This document shows positions 28,754-35,189 of a stretch of 36,258 nt of DNA, one piece after another. The notes below the pieces were generated by a model, which was given only the letters and a program-made list of their open reading frames with translations, had not been told where the DNA came from and ran no database searches. Both the position numbers and the translations under genes were made by a program. This stretch comes from a virus: the IMG/VR virus record IMGVR_UViG_3300020160_003070, positions 1 through 36,258 of that record. One strand, given 5' to 3'. Position 1 is the stretch's first letter, and every line of letters starts with the position of its first letter.

Positions 28754-29132
28754 TATTGTTGCAAGCATGAAAATTAAACTTACTAGTATTTTTTTCATGT
28801 CAGCTTTCTCTATATACCTTGTAACACTGTAACACTTAGGCTTAAATCCTTACTGTATATACAATTAACAAGCGTTACAAGTAATTTAAGCGCTGTAACA
28901 CTTAGCGATATACCTGTAATGCGTTACTGAAATATTACTAAATATATACCTTGTAACACTTCTTGTAACGCCTCTAAATACTTGCTGTATATACGTTTTA
29001 TATGTAAGTGTTACAACGTTACAAAAAAATATAGAAATATATTAATACTACATTGTGTAATACATATACTACACGCACTTATCATAGAGATTACTCTATA
29101 TAGCTTAACATTTCTAACATTTGCGTAAAACT
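28754..29132. other. Candidate replication origin: iterons plus AT-rich DNA
   Basis: This 379-bp gap has no gene. From 28811 to 29024 it holds many GTAAC-core iterons in both orientations, TATATAC boxes, and from about 29025 to 29110 an AT-rich stretch suited to strand opening. It follows the primase-helicase gene directly and precedes an unknown basic protein, the layout of an iteron plasmid or phage-plasmid origin. Copy-number control and partition sites are also possible. Confidence 0.65.
28811..29024. repeat. Iterons with GTAACAC/GTAACGC core
   Basis: The 18-base TATATACCTTGTAACACT occurs exactly at 28811-28828 and 28943-28960. GTAACACT further occurs at 28829 and 28895, and inverted at 29007-29014. 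Cousins GTAACGC or inverted GCGTTAC occur at 28872, 28921, 28965 and CGTTAC at 29017. TGTATATAC is at 28853 and 28986. The spacing is irregular, with direct and inverted copies mixed. Confidence 0.8.
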
Positions 29133-30296
29133 ATGAAACCATCCCTACCCATCTGCATCTCCGCTATCCCCTCCACTGACACCAGTCCCGAAATATGGCG
29201 ACAAGTTGCGCCGATCCTAAGTGCGATCGCAGAACATGAGCAAAGGCGCAAGCTCAAAGACGATCGCGCTATTGCCACTAATGCGTTATTCGTAGCTCGG
29301 TATTTGGTGTATAAAAATCAGTGGTCCAGCCTATGGCAGTCGCTATTAGATCGCAACGTTTTGCATATTGGTGACGCGCCAAAACTACAACCGCCAAAAG
29401 CTAGACCAGAACCAGAGTTAGAGACGATCGCATCTCCACCGCCAAAACCGAAAAGCGATCGTCCAAAGACAAAGCCGCCCAAGAATGTTGCAAAGCCGAA
29501 AGCCAAAAAGCAACGTAAGCGGATTCGTAACCGCGAAAGGCTAACAGATCGCAAATCACCAACGTACTTATATGTTTTTGCGTGTTTAAAGCCTTGTTTG
29601 AGTGGTTTGCTATCAATACTGAATCTATACAGCTTTTTTGCCTACAGCGCCCCGTTATGCCCACGACAAAAACCACCGATCCGCGATCGCCCCGATGGTC
29701 AGCGTATAAAAGCTTTGCTTGCTTATAAGGCTAGCGGAGGTGAATATGCGAGCCTAAAAGTGTATCTACCATCGCTCAAAAAACGGTATAGGATGCACCC
29801 TGATGTTCAAAAACTTTTATTAGATTGGAGTAATCCAAAACGCACACGCACCAGAAAGAAAATCGAATCAGATAAACAGAAGGGAGTCGCTAAACGGATT
29901 ATCTCGACTGAGCAGATTAACTCAGTACTTACCGATAAATGGCAGGACGCTGTAACAATTGCTTACAAGCTGAATGATCTGCTAGGCGAGAATATTGAGC
30001 TAAGAAAATTATCCAAACTTCTCTACAATCGCTCTGTAGCAGGGGAAATCCATCGCTACAATCGCGATCATCATGAGATTTCTTTCTTCTCACGGGTGCA
30101 AGCAACAGAATTTGAGAACGAATGGATGACGCTAGAGATGGCTTATCAGCTTGCAATATCTAGAGGATGTCCATTTGCTAGGAATACCTTTAGGAAAACC
30201 CACAGATTCGATTACAGCGCTTACGGATTAGAGTTTCGCAAAGCCGCTCCTGATAACGAGTGCAGTCTGCTACGGTATCGCGATATTCAGTCATAG
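29133..30296 (+). CDS. Large basic protein beside the origin, possible replication or partition factor
   Basis: The 387-residue product has an N-terminal helical domain (residues 1-90), then a strongly basic proline-lysine linker at about 90-150 (PPPKPKSDRPKTKPPKNVA), a hydrophobic stretch LYVFACLKPCLSGLLSILNL near 155-180, a basic helical part, and a C-terminal region with two helix-turn-helix-like segments (MTLEMAYQLAISRGCPFARN). The ATG at 29133 is preferred to a TTG at 29121. Its place right after the iterons and its charge suggest DNA binding, as an initiator partner, but the hydrophobic segment is odd for that and no family is recognised. Confidence 0.6.
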   Translation: MKPSLPICISAIPSTDTSPEIWRQVAPILSAIAEHEQRRKLKDDRAIATNALFVARYLVYKNQWSSLWQSLLDRNVLHIGDAPKLQPPKARPEPELETIASPPPKPKSDRPKTKPPKNVAKPKAKKQRKRIRNRERLTDRKSPTYLYVFACLKPCLSGLLSILNLYSFFAYSAPLCPRQKPPIRDRPDGQRIKALLAYKASGGEYASLKVYLPSLKKRYRMHPDVQKLLLDWSNPKRTRTRKKIESDKQKGVAKRIISTEQINSVLTDKWQDAVTIAYKLNDLLGENIELRKLSKLLYNRSVAGEIHRYNRDHHEISFFSRVQATEFENEWMTLEMAYQLAISRGCPFARNTFRKTHRFDYSAYGLEFRKAAPDNECSLLRYRDIQS

Positions 30297-30320
30297 ATTT
30301 TAGTCTATGTTTTGCGGGTT
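30292..30320. repeat. Copy 2 of the CATAGA...TCTATG-TTTTGCGGGTT element
   Basis: CATAGA (30292-30297), six bases, TCTATG (30304-30309), then TTTTGCGGGTT (30310-30320). The same order and spacing is found at 25817-25845 with one substitution in the tail, and TTTTGCGGGTTT alone at 6263-6274. Both hairpin copies sit just after the stop of a replication-region gene, so a transcript-end or processing role is plausible. Confidence 0.65.
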
Positions 30321-30452
30321 TATTGTGGCGGATAGTTATGATTAGGGTATTGTATGTTTGTAAGGTTTGTACTATTATGTAAACAGTTAGATGACTGAAT
30401 TAAACATTATTAAATCTGAGGGTAAAGCATATGTAATCGGGTAGCAATACCT

Positions 30453-30494
30453 ATTCTCTTGCAAAGAATTATCACCTGTGGTCAAGGTTGCAAG
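30453..30494 (+). ncRNA. Possible H-type pseudoknot RNA, copy A (upstream of 30551 gene)
   Basis: Stem 1: ATTCT (30453-30457) with AGAAT (30465-30469). Its 7-base loop CTTGCAA (30458-30464) is perfectly complementary to TTGCAAG (30488-30494), giving stem 2. Between them is the conserved TATCACCTGTGGTCAAGG. The copy at 31703 keeps both stems by compensatory changes. It is followed by GCGCGATC and lies 57 bases before the 30551 start. A 5' regulatory RNA or protein-binding site is inferred. Confidence 0.55.
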
Positions 30495-30550
30495 GCGCGA
30501 TCACACTCTCACTATTAACGATTAACACAAACAAGCAGAGGTGCAAATAA

Positions 30551-30825
30551 ATGATTGATCAATATGTAATTGTGCGAACTTACAGCGCGGGTGTATTCGC
30601 GGGATTTCTTGAAGCTTTTGAAGGTAAGCAAGCAACAATACGCAACGCTCGGCGTATATGGAAATGGGCAGGGGCAGCATCCCTTTCTCAGCTAGCCCAA
30701 ACAGGAACTAGCGATCCTAGTAATTGCAAATTTCCTGCGGAAGTTGACAGAATCATAGTCACTGAAGTGATTGAAATTCTGTCAGTGACAGAAATCGCGA
30801 AAGATTCAATCGCGGAGGTTGCTGT

Positions 30826-30838
<13 letters not shown>
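30551..30838 (+). CDS. DUF6948-like conserved protein
   Basis: The 95-residue product has YVIVRTYSAGVFAGFLEAFE, ARRIWKWAGAASLSQLAQTG, CKFPAEVDRIIVTEVIEILS and a last VTEIAKDSIAEVAVW strand, the pattern of a beta-rich family often found in phages and plasmids. Function is unknown. AGAGGT precedes the ATG. It overlaps the start of the first Gly-repeat protein gene, and both follow the pseudoknot RNA copy A. Confidence 0.75.
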
Positions 30839-31053
<215 letters not shown>

Positions 31054-31070
31054 CAACTAATTCTTATACC

Positions 31071-31111
31071 CTTCCCCTACTGGAAGCCACATTCACGCGA
31101 TCAAGGGTAGG
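31071..31111 (+). ncRNA. Possible pseudoknot RNA, copy B (upstream of 31147 gene)
   Basis: Stem 1: CTTCC (31071-31075) with GGAAG (31082-31086). Loop CCTACT (31076-31081) pairs by CCTAC with GTAGG (31107-31111). The linker CCACATTCACGCGATCAAGG keeps the TCAC and TCAAGG bases of copies A and C. Sequence has diverged strongly while the two helices remain possible. An alternative outer stem TACCCTT/AAGGGTA also exists. CGCGATCGC follows. Confidence 0.45.
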
Positions 31112-31152
31112 CGCGATCGCATTATTAAATTATTTGGAGAGAGATAATGGAA
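31111..31152 (+). repeat. 42-bp leader duplicated at 31743-31784
   Basis: The sequence from the GCGCGATCGC box through ATTATTAAATTATTTGGAG, GAGATA, the ATG and the next bases is identical at 31743-31784. It carries the ribosome binding site (TTTGGAGAGAG) of the 31147 and 31779 genes, so both genes share one leader that probably arose by duplication. Both leaders follow pseudoknot-like copies B and C. Confidence 0.85.
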
Positions 31153-31452
31153 GATCTAAATACTGGCTATGGTTGTGGCTATGGTTCTGGCTATGGCTAT
31201 GGTTCTGGCGATGGCTCTGGTTCTGGCTATGGCTATGGTTCTGGCTATGGCTATGGCTATGGTTGTGGCTATGGTTCTGGCTATGGTTGTGGCTCTGGCT
31301 CTGGCGATGGTTGTGGCGATGACTATGGCGATGATTGTGGCGATGACTATGGCGATGGTTGTGGCGATGGCGATGGCGATGATTGTGGCGATGGCGATGG
31401 CGATGATTGTGGCGATGGCGATGGCTCTGGCTCTGGTTATGGCGATGGCTAA
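31147..31452 (+). CDS. Gly-Tyr/Ser/Asp/Cys dipeptide-repeat protein 2
   Basis: The 101-residue product begins MEDLNTGYGCGYGSGYGYGS. The first half alternates glycine with Tyr or Ser; the second half is Asp- and Cys-rich (GDDCGDDYGDGCGDGDGDDC). The shift from Tyr/Ser to Asp/Cys gives a clear functional polarity: an acidic, thiol-bearing end suited to metal binding. It is a paralogue of the 30826 gene with the same MEDLNT head. The gene has its own RNA leader. Function unknown. Confidence 0.65.
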   Translation: MEDLNTGYGCGYGSGYGYGSGDGSGSGYGYGSGYGYGYGCGYGSGYGCGSGSGDGCGDDYGDDCGDDYGDGCGDGDGDDCGDGDGDDCGDGDGSGSGYGDG

Positions 31453-31476
31453 CAAATATCAAGGAAAGAAAAGATT

Positions 31477-31695
31477 ATGGCGACTACTGAAGCTTTGAAT
31501 GAGTATAAGCAACTATTAGAGCAAATTGGCAATGCATACCAACACGGTAAGCCATTTGTACAGGCAGTATTTTTAGGGATTACTTTAAATGGGAGCGACC
31601 CCGCTGCAAGAAATTCTTACATTCAAGACATGGGCAAGCATTTTCGGATCGATGAATCTAAAGTTAATCGCATTATTGAGTTGTTGCCAGCTTAA
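31477..31695 (+). CDS. Hypothetical helical protein
   Basis: The 72-residue product (MATTEALNEYKQLLEQIGNA...) has FVQAVFLGITLNGSDPAARN and a terminal helix KHFRIDESKVNRIIELLPA. No family is recognised. AAGGAAAG precedes its ATG. It follows the second Gly-repeat gene by 24 bp. Confidence 0.55.
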   Translation: MATTEALNEYKQLLEQIGNAYQHGKPFVQAVFLGITLNGSDPAARNSYIQDMGKHFRIDESKVNRIIELLPA

Positions 31696-31702
31696 GCCAC
31701 CT

Positions 31703-31743
31703 ATCCTCTCACAAAGGATTATCACGTGCGGTCAAGTTGTGAG
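31703..31743 (+). ncRNA. Possible pseudoknot RNA, copy C (upstream of 31779 gene)
   Basis: Stem 1: ATCCT (31703-31707) with AGGAT (31715-31719). Loop CTCACAA (31708-31714) pairs exactly with TTGTGAG (31737-31743). Linker TATCACGTGCGGTCAAG. Relative to copy A, stem 1 has one U-A to C-G exchange and stem 2 two paired exchanges, all compensatory. CGCGATCGC and the 42-bp leader follow at once. Confidence 0.6.
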
Positions 31744-31784
31744 CGCGATCGCATTATTAAATTATTTGGAGAGAGATAATGGAA
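31743..31784 (+). repeat. Second copy of the 42-bp leader
   Basis: Identical to 31111-31152, it includes the ribosome binding site and start codon context of the 31779 gene. The RNA stem 2 ends on its first base, so leader and pseudoknot behave as one unit. Confidence 0.85.
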
Positions 31785-32072
31785 GGATTATCGCTAAGCC
31801 TATGTATTCGCGACATTATCAGAGACAAAATTGATCCTGAATCAGTTACTAGAATTGTCTGTTCTTGCCGACCCAACACTGATAATTCTAGTAATTTCTG
31901 CCCTGATTCATGGGCATCAATCCTTGAGAGTTATGAGCGTAATTACTGGTATGACTTTCAGGAAGAAGCTAGAGAGCTAGCGTGGAAATATCTTAATGAA
32001 GGAAAGATTGATTTCCCTAGATTACGTGGTGAAGCTATGCCATTTATTGCTCATGGGCATTGGGTAAAGTAA
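31779..32072 (+). CDS. Conserved phage-type protein of unknown function
   Basis: The 97-residue product begins MEGLSLSLCIRDIIRDKIDP, has VTRIVCSCRPNTDNSSNFCP, an aromatic SYERNYWYDFQEEARELAWK and ends in LRGEAMPFIAHGHWVK. The 'GLSLSxCIRDI ... GHWV' frame is that of small uncharacterised phage proteins. Expression is from the RNA-leader copy C. Confidence 0.6.
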   Translation: MEGLSLSLCIRDIIRDKIDPESVTRIVCSCRPNTDNSSNFCPDSWASILESYERNYWYDFQEEARELAWKYLNEGKIDFPRLRGEAMPFIAHGHWVK

Positions 32073-32342
32073 ATGATTCCAGAATACATCACAATCTCAG
32101 AGTTCCGTAAAGCCCCTACTCGCATATGTCGTCCCGTGGCGGCTGGTAAAAAAGAATATATCGTAACCTCTAACCAGTCGCCTATATTCACGATTGTTAA
32201 AGCTAAATCTGATACTCAAGATAAACAGATTGGAGTTGACGCGATGCGTAAAAGCTTGTTTGACTTCCAGAATCTATTAGAGTATGGCGCTGTAACTTTG
32301 ACAGCGTATGGCAAACCACTTGTTAGGTGTGTGAAATTATGA
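32073..32342 (+). CDS. Phd/YefM-like antitoxin-type protein
   Basis: The 89-residue product has YITISEFRKAPTRICRPVAAGKKEYIV near residues 4-30 and FTIVKAKS, the strand-helix-strand of Phd/YefM proteins, which repress their own promoter and neutralise a toxin. The usual C-terminal toxin-binding tail is replaced by a small repeat FQNLLEYGAVTLTAYGKP. No recognisable toxin lies next to it (the 32339 gene is a helical candidate), so it may be a solitary anti-toxin or DNA-binding homologue. Starts one base after the preceding stop. Confidence 0.55.
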   Translation: MIPEYITISEFRKAPTRICRPVAAGKKEYIVTSNQSPIFTIVKAKSDTQDKQIGVDAMRKSLFDFQNLLEYGAVTLTAYGKPLVRCVKL

Positions 32343-32548
32343 CGGTCAGAAATATTATTATGAACGCACAAATCAGACAAGATGCGATCGCAAGAACAGA
32401 ACAAGCCATCGATAAGCTTGTAGAGTCGGTACGCGATCACATGGCAGTTCACGGAATAGGTAAGACTGTAGTTGATCGCCAAATTAATCAGGACTTGGCG
32501 GCGTATCGGATGTTGGTTACTGAGTGGAAAGAGTGGAATCATGAGTAA
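32339..32548 (+). CDS. Hypothetical helical protein
   Basis: The roughly 69-residue product has the start MTVRNIIMNAQIRQDAIART at 32339 (ATGA overlap). It is helical with AIDKLVESVRDHMAVHGIGK and ends next to the DUF5131 gene by ATGA overlap. Function unknown; it could be a partner of the Phd-like protein but has no toxin motif. Confidence 0.5.
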   Translation: MTVRNIIMNAQIRQDAIARTEQAIDKLVESVRDHMAVHGIGKTVVDRQINQDLAAYRMLVTEWKEWNHE

Positions 32549-33293
32549 AATTGAATGGACTGATGTAACTGATAACCCAATAACCGTCAAAGGCGGTGGT
32601 CATTGGTGTAGGAAAATATCGGAAGGATGCGCCAACTGCTATGCTGAAGCAATTAATACAGGTAATCGCTTTGACTTTGCCAGTGGATTAACCTATACGG
32701 GCAAAGCTCCAGAACTAGAGCTTAACTACGAAATGCTTGCTAAGTGGGCAAGGATGCGATCGCCTAAGCGTCATTTTGTTTGCTCTATGACAGATTGGTG
32801 CGGTGATTGGATTCCTAGAGAGTGGCAATTAGAGATGATTCAAGCTATGGCTTTCTCTCACAATCAGACGTTTATGCTCTTGTCCAAACGTGCTGACACC
32901 CTTTTGCAAGTTGTAAATGATTGGTGTGCTAGACCTGGTTTTCCCTTTCTCCCTAGCAATATATGGTTAGGCGTTTCGGTTGAGAGCCAAGGCACGGCGT
33001 TGAAACGCCTTGATACGATCACTGCAATTAAACAGCTTGGAGGCAATACTTTTGTCAGTTTTGAGCCACTACTAGAAGAAGTTTATATCGGCGCTTATGC
33101 CCAATACATTGACCTTGCGATCGTCGGCGCTGAATCTGGTAAGGGTGCTAGACCGATGGATGAAGACTGGGTGCGATCGCTGCGGGATGAAGTCAAAGCT
33201 GCTAACAAGGCTTTCTTTTATAAACAAAGAGTCAATGGTAAAAAGATTTCATTGCCTGAATTGGATGGGAAAGTATGGAGTGAATTGCCATGA
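32541..33293 (+). CDS. DUF5131 (phage Gp37/Gp68 family) protein
   Basis: The 250-residue protein begins MSKIEWTDVTDNPITVKGGG and has the family marks: HWCRKISEGCANCYAEAINT near residues 21-40, with three cysteines like a radical-SAM-type cluster motif, CSMTDWCGDWIPREWQLEMI, LLSKRADTL, NIWLGVSVESQG, and DLAIVGAESGKGARPMDEDW near 192-213. The family lies in a TIM-barrel-like fold and appears widely in phages and plasmids, but its reaction is not established. The start at 32541 is chosen by ATGA overlap with the previous gene. Confidence 0.85.
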   Translation: MSKIEWTDVTDNPITVKGGGHWCRKISEGCANCYAEAINTGNRFDFASGLTYTGKAPELELNYEMLAKWARMRSPKRHFVCSMTDWCGDWIPREWQLEMIQAMAFSHNQTFMLLSKRADTLLQVVNDWCARPGFPFLPSNIWLGVSVESQGTALKRLDTITAIKQLGGNTFVSFEPLLEEVYIGAYAQYIDLAIVGAESGKGARPMDEDWVRSLRDEVKAANKAFFYKQRVNGKKISLPELDGKVWSELP

Positions 33294-33874
33294 ATAACCT
33301 ACCGCCCGAAAAAGAATTTACTCACATGATGTTTTGTCAAGAGGTATGGCTGGACATCCCTGACTATGAAGGGCTTTACCAAGCGTCTAGTTTTGGACGT
33401 ATTAGAAGTATAGACAGAAAAATCCTGTGCAAGGATGGCAGAAGTAAATTAATAAAAGGGACTACCCTGACCCCGACCAAGACTAAACACGGTTATTTAG
33501 CTCTTGCTCTTTGCTGCAATGGAGTCCCACAGACCCACACTGTTCATAAATTAGTGTCTAGGGCGTTTTTGGGTTTTAGACCTGAGCAAATGCAGGTAAA
33601 TCATTTGGATGGAAATAAATCAAATAATGCTGCTTCTAATCTTGAATACTGTACTCCTTCAGAAAATACGCGCCACGCTTTTAGAACTGGATTAAATCTT
33701 TCAAAAGGAGAAGTCAATCCAAGTGCAAAACTAAAAGCCAATGACATCAAATCTATTGTCGCTAGAGCTTCAAATGGCGAAACGCTCAGATCTATAGCGG
33801 CTAGTTACGGATTAGTAGTTTCGAGTATTTGGGCGATTGTCAATAATAAAGCATGGAGGCATATAGAGCGATGA
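33290..33874 (+). CDS. HNH homing endonuclease (NUMOD4-HNH-HTH)
   Basis: The 194-residue protein has an unrelated head (residues 1-18, MNNLPPEKEFTHMMFCQE) that copies the start of the downstream NblA-like protein, then NUMOD4 (VWLDIPDYEGLYQASSFGRI), an HNH core (VNHLDGNKSNNAASNLEYCT, ending ENTRHAF) near 108-130, and a C-terminal helix-turn-helix DNA-reading region (TLRSIAASYGLVVSSIWAIV). HNH enzymes of this type cut DNA and spread the gene into related elements. The head fusion suggests it was born by insertion into an nblA-like gene. Confidence 0.85.
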   Translation: MNNLPPEKEFTHMMFCQEVWLDIPDYEGLYQASSFGRIRSIDRKILCKDGRSKLIKGTTLTPTKTKHGYLALALCCNGVPQTHTVHKLVSRAFLGFRPEQMQVNHLDGNKSNNAASNLEYCTPSENTRHAFRTGLNLSKGEVNPSAKLKANDIKSIVARASNGETLRSIAASYGLVVSSIWAIVNNKAWRHIER

Positions 33875-34044
33875 ATGATTTACCGATCGAGAAGCAATTG
33901 ACACACACAATCTTTTGTAACCAAATTCAAAACATCGATCTAGAAGCAGCTAAGCAGCTACTCATTGAGCTACATCTGCTGTATTTGGGACAGCAAGCAT
34001 TGATGGTCAAGATTGCGAAAAATGAGTTTTTAGGAGGGTTGTAA
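33871..34044 (+). CDS. NblA-like small protein
   Basis: The 57-residue product MNDLPIEKQLTHTIFCNQIQ... contains a two-helix hairpin pattern with LPIEKQLTHTIF, an N-Q-I-Q turn, then LEAAKQLLIELHLLYLGQQA and KIAKNEFLGG. It resembles NblA, the short helical protein that brings phycobilisomes to Clp protease during nutrient stress (LxLEQxF ... QVQ ... L.x.LY ... LLK). NblA-like genes are carried by some cyanophages. The match is in pattern, not in a diagnostic motif. Start overlaps the HNH stop (ATGA). Confidence 0.45.
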   Translation: MNDLPIEKQLTHTIFCNQIQNIDLEAAKQLLIELHLLYLGQQALMVKIAKNEFLGGL

Positions 34045-34595
34045 TGATCGCAATACAAGAAAACCTATTTACTCTAGATTGTGTTCTTACTAATGACGAT
34101 GAATCGAACGATGAGAACTATACGAGCTATTACGTTGTAGAACCATTTCGAGAATTAGTTAAAGGCTTCCATCTTGACCCGTTCTCATGCTTAAGAGCAA
34201 ATCAAGTCATCCAAGCTCAAACCTTTTGGACTAAAGCTGATGACGCATTCTCTAGGGACTGGACTCCATATTTAAACAAATGGGTAAATCCACCTTATAG
34301 CAAAGGAAATATTGAGAGGGCTGTAGAGATGGTTTTAACCTATGCACACATAGGTAATACCTTCTTACTGACTAACTCTAATACAAGCTCTAACTGGTTT
34401 CTAGACGCTCAAAATTATTCTGTGTGCTATCTCACTTTTAACCATCGGCTTGAGTTCACAAACCCTAAGAACGATGGCAAAAAGAAAAAATCTGGCAATG
34501 ACACAAGCCAGACTTTATTCTATTTTGGCAAGTTCACAGCTAAAAAGTTTAAGGCTTGCTGTGGGCATCTTGGCAATGTATCTGTAACTATATGA
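34044..34595 (+). CDS. Phage-type DNA N6-adenine methyltransferase (Dam-like)
   Basis: The 183-residue protein has YYVVEPFRELVKGFHLDPFS near 28-48, WVNPPYSKGNIERAVEMV near 83-100 (the D/N-P-P-Y/F methyltransfer motif with the preceding KW), and LLTNSNTSSNWF. It matches the small phage Dam-type family that methylates adenine, usually in GATC. HIP1 contains GATC, so this enzyme may protect the element. The last base of the preceding stop is its first base (TAATG). Confidence 0.8.
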   Translation: MIAIQENLFTLDCVLTNDDESNDENYTSYYVVEPFRELVKGFHLDPFSCLRANQVIQAQTFWTKADDAFSRDWTPYLNKWVNPPYSKGNIERAVEMVLTYAHIGNTFLLTNSNTSSNWFLDAQNYSVCYLTFNHRLEFTNPKNDGKKKKSGNDTSQTLFYFGKFTAKKFKACCGHLGNVSVTI

Positions 34596-34660
34596 AAACA
34601 CCGTGTTCTTATTATGGAGATAGTTTATTATTACGGCGGTATGCTATAATAAAAAAGTAG
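34592..34660 (+). pseudogene. Remnant of the 5' end of a D12-class adenine methyltransferase gene
   Basis: The frame begins [10 protein letters not shown] and then loses similarity after the tenth codon; it stops at 34660. MKTPCSYYG is the same as the start of the intact gene at 35186, but at DNA level nearly all third positions differ (ACA/ACG, CCG/CCA, TGT/TGC, TCT/TCA, GGA/GGG), so it is a separate, diverged copy. It overlaps the preceding gene's stop in the ATGA manner of this operon. It marks where an HNH gene was inserted. Confidence 0.75.
34642..34650 (+). promoter_or_regulatory. Extended -10 promoter for the second HNH gene
   Basis: TGCTATAAT is a near-perfect extended -10 box 27 bases ahead of the 34677 start. 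No TTGACA-like box is well placed. It gives the HNH gene independent expression despite its location in an operon. Confidence 0.6.
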
Positions 34661-34676
34661 TATCTAGTAACAGCTT

Positions 34677-35189
34677 ATGGGTGCTTTTGTTGATCTTAAA
34701 GGTCAAAAGATAGGTCGATGGACTGTACTTGAACGAGTAGATAACAAAGGGTCACAAACGCATTGGCAATGCGTTTGTGACTGTGGGAAGGAAAAATCTG
34801 TTTCAGGTGGCAACTTGCGGAATGGGAAAACTACATCATGTGGCTGCTTTCATCATGAGTTACTTGCAAACAGAAATGAAAAGCATGGATTTTCTAAAGA
34901 ACCTCTTTACTTTGTTTGGAAAGCAATCAATCAAAGATGTAAAAACCCCAAAAACAAAGCTTGGAAAAACTACGGAGGGAGAGGCATAAAGATATGTGAG
35001 AGATGGGATTCAAGTACAGAAAATGGCTATTTGAATTTTAGGAGCGATATGTCACCTTATCAACAAAAGCCATATAGCATTGACAGAATCGACAATGACG
35101 GAGATTACACTCCCGAAAACTGTAGATGGGCTACGCCTTCGCAGCAGAGAAACAATCAAAGACCTTACAAAAACAGAAAAAAGAAATGA
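34677..35189 (+). CDS. HNH endonuclease, second copy
   Basis: The 170-residue protein begins with a [20 protein letters not shown] strand-rich domain (residues 10-30) and a [20 protein letters not shown] cysteine pattern ending TSCGC, a zinc-type DNA-binding part. The rest has [20 protein letters not shown] near 100-119 and [20 protein letters not shown] near 138-157, the HNH metal-binding layout, ending in a very basic tail KNRKKK. It sits between the diverged remnant of a dam-like start and the intact gene, as an intrusive endonuclease would. Its coding sequence contains a perfect 31-bp palindrome (34751-34781). Confidence 0.8.
   Translation: MGAFVDLKGQKIGRWTVLERVDNKGSQTHWQCVCDCGKEKSVSGGNLRNGKTTSCGCFHHELLANRNEKHGFSKEPLYFVWKAINQRCKNPKNKAWKNYGGRGIKICERWDSSTENGYLNFRSDMSPYQQKPYSIDRIDNDGDYTPENCRWATPSQQRNNQRPYKNRKKK
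34751..34781. repeat. Perfect 31-bp palindrome inside the HNH gene
   Basis: GTCACAAACGCATTG (34751-34765) and CAATGCGTTTGTGAC (34767-34781) are exact inverted copies around one base. It is in coding DNA and encodes part of the zinc-binding segment. The transcript would fold into a 15-bp hairpin close to the 5' end of the gene. Confidence 0.9.

Noticed and set aside
28811-29024. CRISPR array or tRNA cluster in the gap after the replicase
   Set aside because: The repeats are short (7-18 bp), irregularly spaced and in both orientations, as in iterons; no cloverleaf can be drawn.
32073-32548. Toxin-antitoxin pair of the Phd-like gene and the next gene
   Set aside because: The next product is a short helical protein without Doc, RelE or other toxin motifs.
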